This document shows positions 26,940 to 35,532 of a stretch of DNA of 64,000 nt, piece by piece; positions within the stretch are counted from its first letter, which is position 1, and every line of letters begins with the position of its first letter. Source of the stretch: Compostibacter hankyongensis (lineage in GTDB: Bacteria; Bacteroidota; Bacteroidia; Chitinophagales; Chitinophagaceae); NCBI RefSeq assembly GCF_039541075.1, contig NZ_BAABFN010000001.1:558001-622000 (forward strand), in the 5' to 3' direction. A program made the position numbers and the translations under genes. The notes beneath the pieces are model-generated. The model worked only from the letters and a program-made list of their open reading frames with translations. It made no database searches and was not told where the DNA came from.

Positions 26940-28324
26940 TGCAGGATCAACTGATGAAAATGCTGGACGATCAAAAGATGTTTAAACCCGGACTAACGGT
27001 ATGCGCCTTTTTCTTCCTGATAATGGCAACAGCAGTACGGGGACGTAGCCTGGCTTTCCGGGAGCCGGCGATTGGGAAGCCGGGAGACAGCGCCCTGCTG
27101 ATCCGGGACGGTATTTATCATATCATCATGTACGGGCAGAGCCTGATGTTGGGAACCACTTCCATACCGGTGATCACGAAGGAGCAGAAGTACAATACGC
27201 TGATGTTTTCCGGCGGGGTGCGATCCGGATATGACGGTGATTCGGTGCATTTTTATGATAGCCTGGTGCCGCTGGTTGAAAAGGAAGTAAGATCAGCCTA
27301 TACGGGCACCCTTTTGGGGGAAACCCCTGCGTCAGGATTTTCAGAAACCTTCCTGTCGCTGCTGATCCGGGAAAATCATTTGTCTTTTGATGCCCGGACC
27401 CGGAGGTTTGACCGGCCCGATTTTTCGTTGCTGTTGTCTTCCCCGGCGCAGGGATCCATGTCGGCGGAAGCGCTTACCGATGAGGGGCCTTACTGGGAGC
27501 GCTTTAAGCGGGACGTCCGCGCTGGATATGCGCTGGCCACGGCAAGGGGAAAGCCGTATAATGTTCCCTTCATTCTCTGGAATCAGGGAGAGCGTGATAT
27601 TGATCTGAAAACATCCCCGGAAATCTATAAGGCGCGTTTGCGTGCGTTCCGTAGTAAGGCCGACCGGTTTATAAAGTCAGTTACGCACCAGAAAAATAAT
27701 GTCTGGCTGGTGCTTTATCAAACCGTATCGCACAACGTACGGAAAGCGGCGGGAAATCCCACAATTGCCAATGCGCAATATGAGCTGGCCCGTGAGGATT
27801 CCTTTATCACGATGTCCAACACCACTTACCAGCTGCCTTATTCGGGGGACCACGTGCACTTTACCAATGCCGGCAGCAAATGGAACGGCGCCTGTTACGC
27901 CGTGGCCTGCAAGCGGATGCTGGCGGACGGGGGCAACTGGCGGCCGGTATTTGTGAAGAACGCGGTTCGCTCCGGCCGGACGGTACGGCTGACCTTTCAC
28001 GTTCCGGTACCCCCGCTGGTATGGGATACCGTAACCGTAACCAACCCCGGCAACTTCGGTTTTAGACTATTCGATGATAACGGGAAGGAAATAAGTATCC
28101 GTAAGGTGATGTTAACGGGAGCGAGCTCGGTAAAAATTATTGCAGGGAAAAAACTTCCGCCGGGATCTGTGCTCTGGTATGGCAATAACGGCACCGGCAC
28201 GGGTCCGCTCAACGGGGCGAGGGGCAACCTGCGTGATAGCCAGGGGAGGGGCATCTATTTGGATATCGGCGGGAGAAACATACCCATAGATAACTGGATG
28301 CCCCTGTTTAAGCAGGCGTTATAA
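26939..28324 (+). CDS. Exported SGNH-fold esterase, sialate-O-acetylesterase-like
   Basis: 461 residues. A hydrophobic export segment (LTVCAFFFLIMATAVRG) follows ~20 residues, so the true start may be a later ATG such as MFKPG. SGNH block I is seen as IIMYGQSLMLG (nucleophile Ser), the conserved WNQGERD around residue 220, and the C-terminal catalytic region with GDHVHFTNAGSKWNG (Asp-x-x-His). It should remove O-acetyl or similar esters from the glycan before hydrolysis. Lying between two paralogous hydrolases in one operon, it probably acts on the same substrate outside the cytoplasm. Confidence 0.8.
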   Translation: MQDQLMKMLDDQKMFKPGLTVCAFFFLIMATAVRGRSLAFREPAIGKPGDSALLIRDGIYHIIMYGQSLMLGTTSIPVITKEQKYNTLMFSGGVRSGYDGDSVHFYDSLVPLVEKEVRSAYTGTLLGETPASGFSETFLSLLIRENHLSFDARTRRFDRPDFSLLLSSPAQGSMSAEALTDEGPYWERFKRDVRAGYALATARGKPYNVPFILWNQGERDIDLKTSPEIYKARLRAFRSKADRFIKSVTHQKNNVWLVLYQTVSHNVRKAAGNPTIANAQYELAREDSFITMSNTTYQLPYSGDHVHFTNAGSKWNGACYAVACKRMLADGGNWRPVFVKNAVRSGRTVRLTFHVPVPPLVWDTVTVTNPGNFGFRLFDDNGKEISIRKVMLTGASSVKIIAGKKLPPGSVLWYGNNGTGTGPLNGARGNLRDSQGRGIYLDIGGRNIPIDNWMPLFKQAL

Positions 28325-28347
28325 AACGGGTTGAATCATCTTAAAAT

Positions 28348-29823
28348 ATGAAAAATATGCGCAACGCTTTTTCTGTCCTGGTCTTTTCGGTCTTTATGGT
28401 AAAGGCCATATTTGCTTTATCAGGTCCGGTCACGGCTCCTGCCTCTACTGTCATTTCCGATACCTTACCTGTTCTGGCCGACTGGCCCCTGGACGGGAGG
28501 CTTCGGAGCCGGTCTGCCCGGGAGATCGCTTCGTCCGACTGGTCCATTGGCGGTGAAACGCTGGACCGGGATTATGCCGATTATCATTCGTACAAGCCAT
28601 ACCTGGGTCCCCTGGGGGCCAAACGGATCCGCCTGCAGGGAGGATGGGCAAAGTGCGAGAAGGTAAAAGGGCGCTATGATTTTTCCTGGCTGGATTCCAT
28701 CATACCAGACGCTTTTGCGCGCGGGGTGCGGCCCTGGGTCGAGCTTTCCTACGGTAACCCTATTTACGAAGGCGGGGGGGAGGCCAAGCTGGCCGGACGC
28801 ATACCTACGTCGCCGGAAGGACTACGGGCCTGGGACAACTGGGTGAAAGCGATCGTCAGCCGTTATAAAAACCAGGTTGCCGAATGGGAGATCTGGAACG
28901 AACCGGATCTGAATGCCAAGAATCAGGGCGATGAATTCGCGGATTTTTATATCCGTACCGCCCGGATGATCCGGTCCGTACAGCCGGAAGCCCGCCTTTG
29001 GGCTCTGGGCATGGCCGGTGTGCCGGCGCTCCGGTTTCTGGGCCCCTTTATGGAACGCCTCCGGGAAAAAAACGCGCTTGACCTGATCGATGTGCTGACC
29101 TACCACGGGTATGCCCCGAATCCCGACGATTCTTATCCGAAGATAGAGCAGATGCGCAAATTTGTCTGGAAGTACAATCCCCGTATTAAATTCATGCAGG
29201 GTGAGAACGGAGCTCCTTCCACACCTGCCAAAGGCACGGTAGGGGCGCTTACGCAATTTGACTGGACGGAGCTGAGCCAGGCAAAATGGGATTTGCGCCG
29301 CATGCTGGGCGATCACGGAAGGGGCATTGCCACCAACGTATTTACGATCAGCGATGTTCGCTACGGGCCCGGGGATCATCTGCTCGGTCTGAACACCAAA
29401 GGACTGTTGAAGACCAATCCGGATAAGACGATCGACAGACCCAAGCTCTCCTATTACGCGGTTCAACATGTCATGAGCCTGTTTGATGACCGGCTGGAAT
29501 TGGTGCCCGGGGCCGGGATCACTGCCGAAGGTCCGGATATATCTGTCTTTCACTACCGACGCCGGTCCTCGCATGCCTCGCTGATCACCCTTTGGAATCA
29601 TGCAGCCCGTCCGTCGGAAGCGTTTATTCCCGTTGCCGTATCGGTAACCGTGACCGGCAAATTCACCCGTCCTGTTTTAGTGGACCTGATCTCCGGCAAG
29701 GTATATCGGATACCGGCAGATCACTGGAAAAGAAGCGGCCGGCAATATCGCTTTACAGGTATACCGGTCCCTGACTATCCGGTAGTGATCGCTGATAAAT
29801 CAGCTTTATATCTAAAAAAATAA
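28348..29823 (+). CDS. Exported clan GH-A glycoside hydrolase, copy 2
   Basis: 491 residues, same length as the copy at 25464 and clearly homologous along its whole length. Signal peptide is MRNAFSVLVFSVFMVKAIFA. Acid/base candidate is Glu185 in WEIWNEPD and nucleophile candidate is Glu286 in MQGENG. Differences cluster around the active site (QGENGAPS against QGETGCPS; YHGYAPNPDD against FHIYPSRPEN), suggesting changed specificity after duplication rather than redundancy. It starts 23 bases after the esterase. ATGs at 28348 and 28357 are both possible. Confidence 0.85.
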   Translation: MKNMRNAFSVLVFSVFMVKAIFALSGPVTAPASTVISDTLPVLADWPLDGRLRSRSAREIASSDWSIGGETLDRDYADYHSYKPYLGPLGAKRIRLQGGWAKCEKVKGRYDFSWLDSIIPDAFARGVRPWVELSYGNPIYEGGGEAKLAGRIPTSPEGLRAWDNWVKAIVSRYKNQVAEWEIWNEPDLNAKNQGDEFADFYIRTARMIRSVQPEARLWALGMAGVPALRFLGPFMERLREKNALDLIDVLTYHGYAPNPDDSYPKIEQMRKFVWKYNPRIKFMQGENGAPSTPAKGTVGALTQFDWTELSQAKWDLRRMLGDHGRGIATNVFTISDVRYGPGDHLLGLNTKGLLKTNPDKTIDRPKLSYYAVQHVMSLFDDRLELVPGAGITAEGPDISVFHYRRRSSHASLITLWNHAARPSEAFIPVAVSVTVTGKFTRPVLVDLISGKVYRIPADHWKRSGRQYRFTGIPVPDYPVVIADKSALYLKK

Positions 29824-29830
29824 ACCGACT

Positions 29831-31000
29831 ATGCATATAACGGGAACCCCCGGTTACGACCAGATCAAGCAGACCACGCTGCGCTTCGTGGAGGCGATGA
29901 AAATAGGAGATAAGCCGGGCATTTACCGGAAAGAAGCCGGCGAGGACGAAAGCTTTTACGGATCTTATCATGCCGCGCACATCCTCGATCTGTTTGGTGA
30001 GTTATCCCTGCTTCCGGAGACAACGCGGCGTCAATGGGCGGAGCTGTTCCGGCAGCGGCAGACCCAACAGGGGTATTTTTCCGGAAAGGCGGATGACGTG
30101 CGGCGCGTCCGTAGTTTGGAAGAGCTTGAGCCGGTATGGCATTATACCCGGGGAAACATCTGGGCCCTTCGCATACTGGGATACCCTGCGGCACAGGAGT
30201 TACAGTTTGCCATGCCCCTGCTGGATGCCGGCAGGCTGTACCGCTGGGTGAAGCATTACGACTGGAGCAATCCCTGGGCGGCCGGCAACCAGGTACTGGC
30301 AGCGGCTACCGTGCTGATGGCCATGCGGGACTGGTTCGGGGCAACCGAGGTTGACCGGGTGCTGGAGCAGGGCATGTTCCCGGCGCTGGAAGAGCTGTTG
30401 GATGAAAAAACGGGTTTCTGGGGTACACAGTACGGCGCAGACCTGTCCAACGCGTTATTCGGAACCATTCATATTACGCCGATCTATTTTGCCCAGGGCT
30501 GGACGCTGCGCTCGCTTGAACGGAATGTTGATTCCACCCTGGCCTGCCAGCTGAGCGACGGCTCCTTCTGGCCGGGCGGATCGGACTGTCCCGATTTCGA
30601 CGGCGCCTATATGATGGCGAATCTTGCCGCGCTTACAGACTATCGCCGAGAGGACCTGCAGCTGGCCGCCAGGAAATATCTCGCGCATGCCCTGATGCAT
30701 GAAGATACGGAGCATGGCGGATGGTTGCTGCATCGGAGAGACAGTGTGCCCGCAGATTGGGTTCCGCGTCCGCACTGGATATGGAAAGAAGGTGAAAAAA
30801 AGGCCTTCGCCGAGTTGAGGGATGAGGACCCTGCCCGTACGCACATCATGCTGGGCTCCTGGTTTTATCCGCTTTCCATTGCGCTTATCAGCCATTTTCT
30901 GGGAGATACCGGATATGAAGGTCCTTATCAGTTCAGGAATGATTCACTGCATGTCTGTAATGTGTTCAATCCCCCGGCAGTTCCCGGCAAACAAGACTGA
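29831..31000 (+). CDS. Cytoplasmic alpha/alpha-toroid protein of the PUL, unknown activity
   Basis: 389 residues, no signal peptide (MHITGTPGYDQIKQTTLRF). Repeated helical hairpins with aromatic-Gly motifs (YHAAHILDLFGEL; HYTRGNIWALRIL; NPWAAGNQVLAAATVLMAMR; TGFWGTQYGADLSNALFGTI; DGSFWPGGSDCPDFDGAYMM) indicate an (alpha/alpha)-toroid. This fold is used by glycosidases, lyases, epimerases and terpene cyclases. I do not recognise a named family. Conserved-looking acidic and His residues (CPDFDG; EHGGWLLHRRD) could form an active site. It is seven bases after the second hydrolase and closes the operon, so a cytoplasmic step on imported oligosaccharide is the best guess. Confidence 0.6.
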   Translation: MHITGTPGYDQIKQTTLRFVEAMKIGDKPGIYRKEAGEDESFYGSYHAAHILDLFGELSLLPETTRRQWAELFRQRQTQQGYFSGKADDVRRVRSLEELEPVWHYTRGNIWALRILGYPAAQELQFAMPLLDAGRLYRWVKHYDWSNPWAAGNQVLAAATVLMAMRDWFGATEVDRVLEQGMFPALEELLDEKTGFWGTQYGADLSNALFGTIHITPIYFAQGWTLRSLERNVDSTLACQLSDGSFWPGGSDCPDFDGAYMMANLAALTDYRREDLQLAARKYLAHALMHEDTEHGGWLLHRRDSVPADWVPRPHWIWKEGEKKAFAELRDEDPARTHIMLGSWFYPLSIALISHFLGDTGYEGPYQFRNDSLHVCNVFNPPAVPGKQD

Positions 31001-31016
31001 CGGCCGCCTTGCCGGA

Positions 31017-32855
31017 TCAATCGGTAAACTGCTGCATATCCACGAGCCGTTTGTAGAAGCCGCCGGCATTGACCAGCTCCTGGTGCCGGCCCCGTTCCAC
31101 GATTTCTCCCTGGCTGAGCACGATGATCTCATCCGCATGCTGGATGGTGGAAAGCCGGTGCGCGATGACGATGCTGGTGCGGTTTTGCATGAGGTTGTTG
31201 ATGGCCTCCTGGACCATCCGTTCGCTTTCGGTGTCGAGGGAAGAAGTAGCCTCATCAAGGATAAGGATGGGCGGGTTCTTTAAAACCGCCCGCGCAATGG
31301 TCAGCCGCTGGCGTTCCCCCCCGCTGAGCTTTACGCCGCGATCGCCGATATTGGTGTGATAACCCTGTTCCTTCCGGATAATGAATTCGTGGGCGTTGGC
31401 CACCTTCGCCGCGGCCACTACCTGCTCCTCAGTGACGCCGCCGGCCCCCAGCGCAATGTTGTTGAAGATGGTATCGTTGAACAGGATGGGCTCCTGGGTC
31501 ACAATACCCATCAGCCGCCGCAGGTCCTCGATCCGGTAATCCCGGATGTCGGTGTCGTCCAGCAGCAACGCTCCGCCGCTGACATCGTGAAAGCGGGGGA
31601 TAAGATCGGCCAGGGTGGACTTGCCCGCACCCGAGGAACCGACCAGGGCGATCATCTTTCCTTTCTCCACGCGCAGGTTGATGTGCTTCAGTACCGGTTT
31701 TATTCCGGCATCCTGGGTGGAATAGGCAAAGCTGACATCCCTGAACTCAATCGCGGAGGTAAAGCGGCGCAGCGCTTTTGCATCCGGCTTTTCCACGATC
31801 TGCTCCGGCGCGTCGAGGATCTTCTGTATCCTTTCCGCGCTGGCTTTCCCTTTCTGGATATTGTAGGAGGCGGTGGAAAAGGTCTTCAGCGGATTGATGA
31901 TCTGGGTGAAGATCGCGATATAGCCGATGAAGCTGGCCGCGCTCATCAGCGGCGGATCGCCCAGCGCCAGGCGTCCTCCGAAATACAGCACGATGCACAG
32001 CACCACGATGCCGAGGAATTCGGACATGGGCGAGGCCAGGTCGCGCCGCCGGTTGATCCGGTTCTTGATCCGGAAAAGTTCATTGTTTTCATGCGTGAAC
32101 TTGAGACGCTGCTGTCTTTCTGCATTAAAGGCTTTTACGATGCGCATGCCGCCCACCGTTTCATCGATCAGCGAAAGAATGCTGCCCAGCTTTTCCTGTC
32201 CGGCCGTGGAATGCCGCTTCAGCGACTTGCTGACCCGGCCGATGATCAGGCCGGTAGCCGGGAGCAGCACCAGCAGAAAGAGGGTCAGCTGGGGGCTGAG
32301 CGTTACCAGGGCGATCAGAAAAATAATGATGTTGAAAGGTTCGCGGAAAGCCGTTTCCAAAAAGCTGATGATCGATACTTCCACCTCCTGCAGATCGTTG
32401 GTCATCCTGCTGAGGATATCCCCCTTGCGTTCTTCGGAGAAATAGCCGATCGGCAGGCGGACGACCTTATTGAACAGGTCGGTCCGCATGTCGTTGATGA
32501 CCGCGTTGCGAATGGGGGAGTTGATATAGGAAGCCAGGTAAAGAAAAAGATTTTTAAGCAGAATGGCGATCACCACCGTGATGCAGACAAAGCCCAGCGC
32601 CTGTATCCTGCCCTGGCGGATGATGATGCCGGACAGGTAATAGTTGAACGTGTCCAGCAGGGCGCTTGCGTTCAGCACGAACGCCGGCCGGGTATAGACG
32701 AGGTCCGTTTCTCCGAAGATCAGTTGCAGAAAGGGGATGAGCATGGCCAGCGATACGAGGGAGAACAGGATGGAAAGCAGGTTGAAGACGAAGTAAAGCA
32801 GTATGGCACGGGTATGACGCCTGAGGTAGCGGAACACCGGGAATAAACTCTTCAT
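31017..32855 (-). CDS. ABC exporter, fused permease and ATPase (MsbA-like)
   Basis: 612-residue half-transporter. Six transmembrane helices (about residues 15-330) precede an ATPase domain with Walker A GSSGAGKST, Q-loop TQEP, signature LSGGERQR, Walker B ILILDEATSSLD and H-loop IVIAHRLST. It functions as a homodimer in the inner membrane. Members export lipid A, other lipids, peptides or drugs; substrate here is not determined. I start at 32855 (MKSLFPVFRYLRRHTRA). The open frame extends ~340 codons further upstream but runs antisense through rbfA and the next gene, so that part is not coding. Convergent with the PUL end. Confidence 0.93.
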   Translation of the reverse strand: MKSLFPVFRYLRRHTRAILLYFVFNLLSILFSLVSLAMLIPFLQLIFGETDLVYTRPAFVLNASALLDTFNYYLSGIIIRQGRIQALGFVCITVVIAILLKNLFLYLASYINSPIRNAVINDMRTDLFNKVVRLPIGYFSEERKGDILSRMTNDLQEVEVSIISFLETAFREPFNIIIFLIALVTLSPQLTLFLLVLLPATGLIIGRVSKSLKRHSTAGQEKLGSILSLIDETVGGMRIVKAFNAERQQRLKFTHENNELFRIKNRINRRRDLASPMSEFLGIVVLCIVLYFGGRLALGDPPLMSAASFIGYIAIFTQIINPLKTFSTASYNIQKGKASAERIQKILDAPEQIVEKPDAKALRRFTSAIEFRDVSFAYSTQDAGIKPVLKHINLRVEKGKMIALVGSSGAGKSTLADLIPRFHDVSGGALLLDDTDIRDYRIEDLRRLMGIVTQEPILFNDTIFNNIALGAGGVTEEQVVAAAKVANAHEFIIRKEQGYHTNIGDRGVKLSGGERQRLTIARAVLKNPPILILDEATSSLDTESERMVQEAINNLMQNRTSIVIAHRLSTIQHADEIIVLSQGEIVERGRHQELVNAGGFYKRLVDMQQFTD

Positions 32856-32882
32856 GGTATCCTTTTTGCCGGAATTCCGGCC

Positions 32883-32917
32883 TTTGACGGGGAATCCGTA
32901 TAAAGGGCGTAAATTTA
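32883..32917 (+). promoter_or_regulatory. rbfA promoter with palindromic -7 element
   Basis: TTTG (32883-32886), 23-base spacer, TAAATTTA (32910-32917) inside the palindrome GTAAATTTAC. Because the -7 reads the same on both strands, it could also fire towards the ABC exporter, although no -33 partner is obvious in that direction. Confidence 0.45.
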
Positions 32918-32940
32918 CGACAATAATCAACGACAGTCTT

Positions 32941-33333
32941 ATGGAAGAAGGTAAAAGGCAGAAACAGGTCGGTAAGCTGATCCAGCAGGAGCTGAGCGAT
33001 ATCCTCCGCCGGGAGGGACTGAATGTGGTGGACGGAGGCATGATCTCCGTGTCTGCGGTCCGGATGACGCCGGACCTGCTGGAAGCCAGGGTATACCTCA
33101 GCCTGTTTAACATTGCGGATACCGCCGCCATGCTGGAAAGGATAAAGGAACGCGGCCGGGAGATCAAAAAGGTGCTGGCCGCCCACATAAAAAACCAGGT
33201 CCGCCGTATACCGGAGCTGCAGTTTTTCCTGGACGATACCCTGGACCATGTTTTTAAGATGGAAGCGCTGTTCAAGCAGATCCATGATTCCGATGCTTCC
33301 CGAGATGAATCCGGCGAGGCCGGGCGTTCCTGA
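32941..33333 (+). CDS. rbfA: Ribosome-binding factor A
   Basis: 130-residue KH-fold factor that assists 16S rRNA 5' maturation in the 30S subunit. Typical RbfA features: KRQKQVGKLIQQELSDILRR at the start, VSVSAVRMTPDLLEARVYLS-type core strand, and FFLDDTLDHVFKMEALF near the end, followed by a short polar tail. The start at 32941 (MEEGKRQKQ) aligns with the family; upstream in-frame codons overlap the promoter. The FtsX-like permease gene begins 23 bases downstream, a linkage seen in other Bacteroidota. Confidence 0.93.
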   Translation: MEEGKRQKQVGKLIQQELSDILRREGLNVVDGGMISVSAVRMTPDLLEARVYLSLFNIADTAAMLERIKERGREIKKVLAAHIKNQVRRIPELQFFLDDTLDHVFKMEALFKQIHDSDASRDESGEAGRS

Positions 33334-33356
33334 TCCCGTTTTAAAACCGCCGACCT

Positions 33357-34577
33357 TTGATCCTGCAGTTTGCATCCCGGTATTTTATCGCAAAAAAGTC
33401 CACCCAGGCCATCAATATCATTTCCTGGGTCAGCATGATTGCCATTGCGGTGGGGGCGGCGGCGCTGATCATTGTGCTCAGCGTCTTCAACGGTTTTGAA
33501 GACCTGGTAAAATCCCTTTATTCCTCTTTTTATCCCGCCCTGAAGGTCAGTCCTGTCGAGGGAAAGACCATCCTGGTGCCGCCCGATACGCTCAGGCAGC
33601 TGCATGCCGTTCCCGGTATAAAGGATATCGCTGAGGTGCTGGAAGAAAAGGCGGTGCTGCAGTACAACAACGGCGGGGAGGTCATTGCCGTGCTCAAAGG
33701 AGTGCAGCGCAATTACCGCGACGTTTCGGGCATCGCGCAGCGCATCGTCCGCGGGGAATACAACACGGGCCGGACAGACGCGCCCACTGCCGTGGTGGGC
33801 GTAGGGGTGGAGGCCGCCCTGGGGATCGATGTAAAGCGGAGCTTCATTCCGCTGGCCATCTATATGCCGGACCGGCATGTCCGTCAGTTTCTTTCACCGG
33901 AGCAGGCGCTGAAGCGCGGCCAGATTTATCCGGTAGGCGCCTTCGCCATTCAGCAGGATTTCGACGATCATTATGTGATTACCAACCTCGATTATCTGCG
34001 CAGCCTGCTCGATTTAAAGCCCGGCGAAGTATCCGCGCTGGAGATTTCCCTGAAAATACCGGAGGATATGGATGCCGTAAAGCAACGGGTACAGCAGCTG
34101 CTCGGCAGCCGTTACCAGGTGCAGACGCGGTATGAGCAGAACCGCTCCCTCTATAATGTGATGGAGGTGGAGAAATGGGCCGTCTATGCCATCCTTTCCT
34201 TTATCCTGATCATTGCCGCCTTTAACATGATCGGCTCATTGTCAATGCTGGTCATCGAAAAGGAAAAAGACATCACCATCCTGAAGGCGATGGGTATGCG
34301 AAACAGCGGGGTGCGGCGTATATTCCTTGCCGAGGGAATGCTGATTGCCCTGGTGGGGGCGGCCATCGGCATCTTTATTGCCCTGGCGCTCTGTCTGCTG
34401 CAGCAGCATTTCGGACTGATCCGCATTCCGGGCGACAGCTTTGTGGTACAGGCCTATCCCGTGAGCATGCAGGGGAGCGACTTTATCCTCGTTTCCGTAA
34501 CGATCCTCGTGATTGCTTTGCTGGCTTCCTGGTACCCCGCGCTGCGGGCTTCCCGGCAGGAAGTGCGGCTGAATTAA
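33357..34577 (+). CDS. FtsX-like/LolC-E-type ABC permease subunit
   Basis: 406 residues. An N-terminal helix (ISWVSMIAIAVGAAALIIVL) follows the family-typical KKSTQAINIIS. A large periplasmic domain spans about residues 50-270, and three C-terminal helices form the FtsX domain (FILIIAAFNMIGSLSMLVIE; GMLIALVGAAIGIFIALALC; FILVSVTILVIALLASW). It resembles lipoprotein-release permeases (LolC/LolE); no ATPase partner is adjacent. The only sensible start is TTG at 33357, since an in-frame TAA is 15 bases upstream and the conserved N-terminus begins at once. Possibly co-transcribed with rbfA. Confidence 0.88.
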   Translation: MILQFASRYFIAKKSTQAINIISWVSMIAIAVGAAALIIVLSVFNGFEDLVKSLYSSFYPALKVSPVEGKTILVPPDTLRQLHAVPGIKDIAEVLEEKAVLQYNNGGEVIAVLKGVQRNYRDVSGIAQRIVRGEYNTGRTDAPTAVVGVGVEAALGIDVKRSFIPLAIYMPDRHVRQFLSPEQALKRGQIYPVGAFAIQQDFDDHYVITNLDYLRSLLDLKPGEVSALEISLKIPEDMDAVKQRVQQLLGSRYQVQTRYEQNRSLYNVMEVEKWAVYAILSFILIIAAFNMIGSLSMLVIEKEKDITILKAMGMRNSGVRRIFLAEGMLIALVGAAIGIFIALALCLLQQHFGLIRIPGDSFVVQAYPVSMQGSDFILVSVTILVIALLASWYPALRASRQEVRLN

Positions 34578-34586
34578 AGCAGCGCT

Positions 34587-35423
34587 TTAGTAGTCGCCCA
34601 TGGTTTCCGGGAGCTGCTCCAGGGCCTTGGCCAGCTGCTCGTCATTGGGCGCTATGCCGTGCCAGTGGAAATCCCCTTCCATAAAGTCCACGCCCTTGCC
34701 CATGATCGTGTTCATCATGATCGCAATGGGCTGTCCTTTCCCGGCATACTCTTTGGCAGCTTCCAGGCTCCGCACGACGGCGTCGACGTCGTTGCCGTTA
34801 TCAAGGTGCAGCACCTTCCATCCGAACTGCTCGAACTTGGCGCCCAGGTCGCGGTGATCCATGACCTCGCGGGTGGGGCCGTCGATCTGCTGTCCGTTCC
34901 AGTCGATAGTGGAGATCAGGTTATCTACCTTATGATGCCCGGCAAACATAATGGCTTCCCAGGCCTGTCCTTCGTCCAGCTCTCCGTCGCCATGCAGCGA
35001 AAAAACAAAACGGGGGTCCTTGTTGAGCTTTTTGGCGAGGGCCGCGCCGATGGCCACGCTCATACCCTGACCCAGGGATCCGGTGGCAATACGTACGCCC
35101 GGCAGATGCTCGGCAGTGGCGGGATGGCCCTGCAGCCGGGAATTGATCTTGCGGAAGGTATGCATCTCCTCGGGGGGGAAATAGCCGGAGCGTGCGAGCA
35201 CGCTGTAGAATACCGGCGATATATGGCCGTTGGAGAGTACAAAGATATCCTCATCCTTTCCGTCCATCTGGAAGGAAGGATTATGTTTCATCACTTTAAA
35301 ATAGAGGGCGGTAAGAAAGTCCGCACACCCCAGAGAACCGCCGGGGTGGCCGCTTTGCACCTCATGTACCATTCTGACGATGTCCCGGCGTACCTGGCTG
35401 GCAATATCCTGTAAGGTTGGCAT
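34587..35423 (-). CDS. Transketolase N-terminal subunit
   Basis: 278 residues covering the thiamine-diphosphate-binding PP domain of transketolase: HEVQSGHPGGSLGCADFLTALYF near the start, GSLGQGMSVAIGAALAKK, HGDGELDEGQAWEAIMFA and the metal-binding DWNGQQIDGPT. Transketolase moves two-carbon units in the pentose phosphate pathway. In split transketolases the C-terminal half is a separate gene, normally directly downstream. Here the downstream neighbour on this strand is missing, because a + strand gene ends only nine bases away. The partner must lie elsewhere. Start at ATG 35423, just downstream of a good promoter. Confidence 0.92.
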   Translation of the reverse strand: MPTLQDIASQVRRDIVRMVHEVQSGHPGGSLGCADFLTALYFKVMKHNPSFQMDGKDEDIFVLSNGHISPVFYSVLARSGYFPPEEMHTFRKINSRLQGHPATAEHLPGVRIATGSLGQGMSVAIGAALAKKLNKDPRFVFSLHGDGELDEGQAWEAIMFAGHHKVDNLISTIDWNGQQIDGPTREVMDHRDLGAKFEQFGWKVLHLDNGNDVDAVVRSLEAAKEYAGKGQPIAIMMNTIMGKGVDFMEGDFHWHGIAPNDEQLAKALEQLPETMGDY

Positions 35424-35443
35424 AAACACTTTATTTTGGCGCC

Positions 35444-35474
35444 CAAACCTACATCAAAATGGCGAGCCGTCAAA
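35444..35474 (-). promoter_or_regulatory. Transketolase promoter
   Basis: On the minus strand: TTTG (35474-35471), 19-base spacer, TAGGTTTG (35451-35444), then 20 bases to the start codon. Textbook Bacteroidota promoter. Confidence 0.75.
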
Positions 35475-35497
35475 ATGGTAATATCGGCGGCTTTTTG

Positions 35498-35505
35498 TAC
35501 GTTTG
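35498..35505 (+). promoter_or_regulatory. -7 element (TACGTTTG) of frr
   Basis: Exact TAnnTTTG, 27 bases before the frr start codon. No clear TTTG partner about 19 bases upstream. Confidence 0.6.
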
Positions 35506-35532
35506 CAGATTCAACAACCAACCTTACCCGCT

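Noticed and set aside
32856..33878. N-terminal extension of the ABC exporter by about 340 codons
   Set aside because: The extension runs antisense through rbfA and the permease gene. The exporter family starts at the first membrane helix, matching the ATG at 32855.
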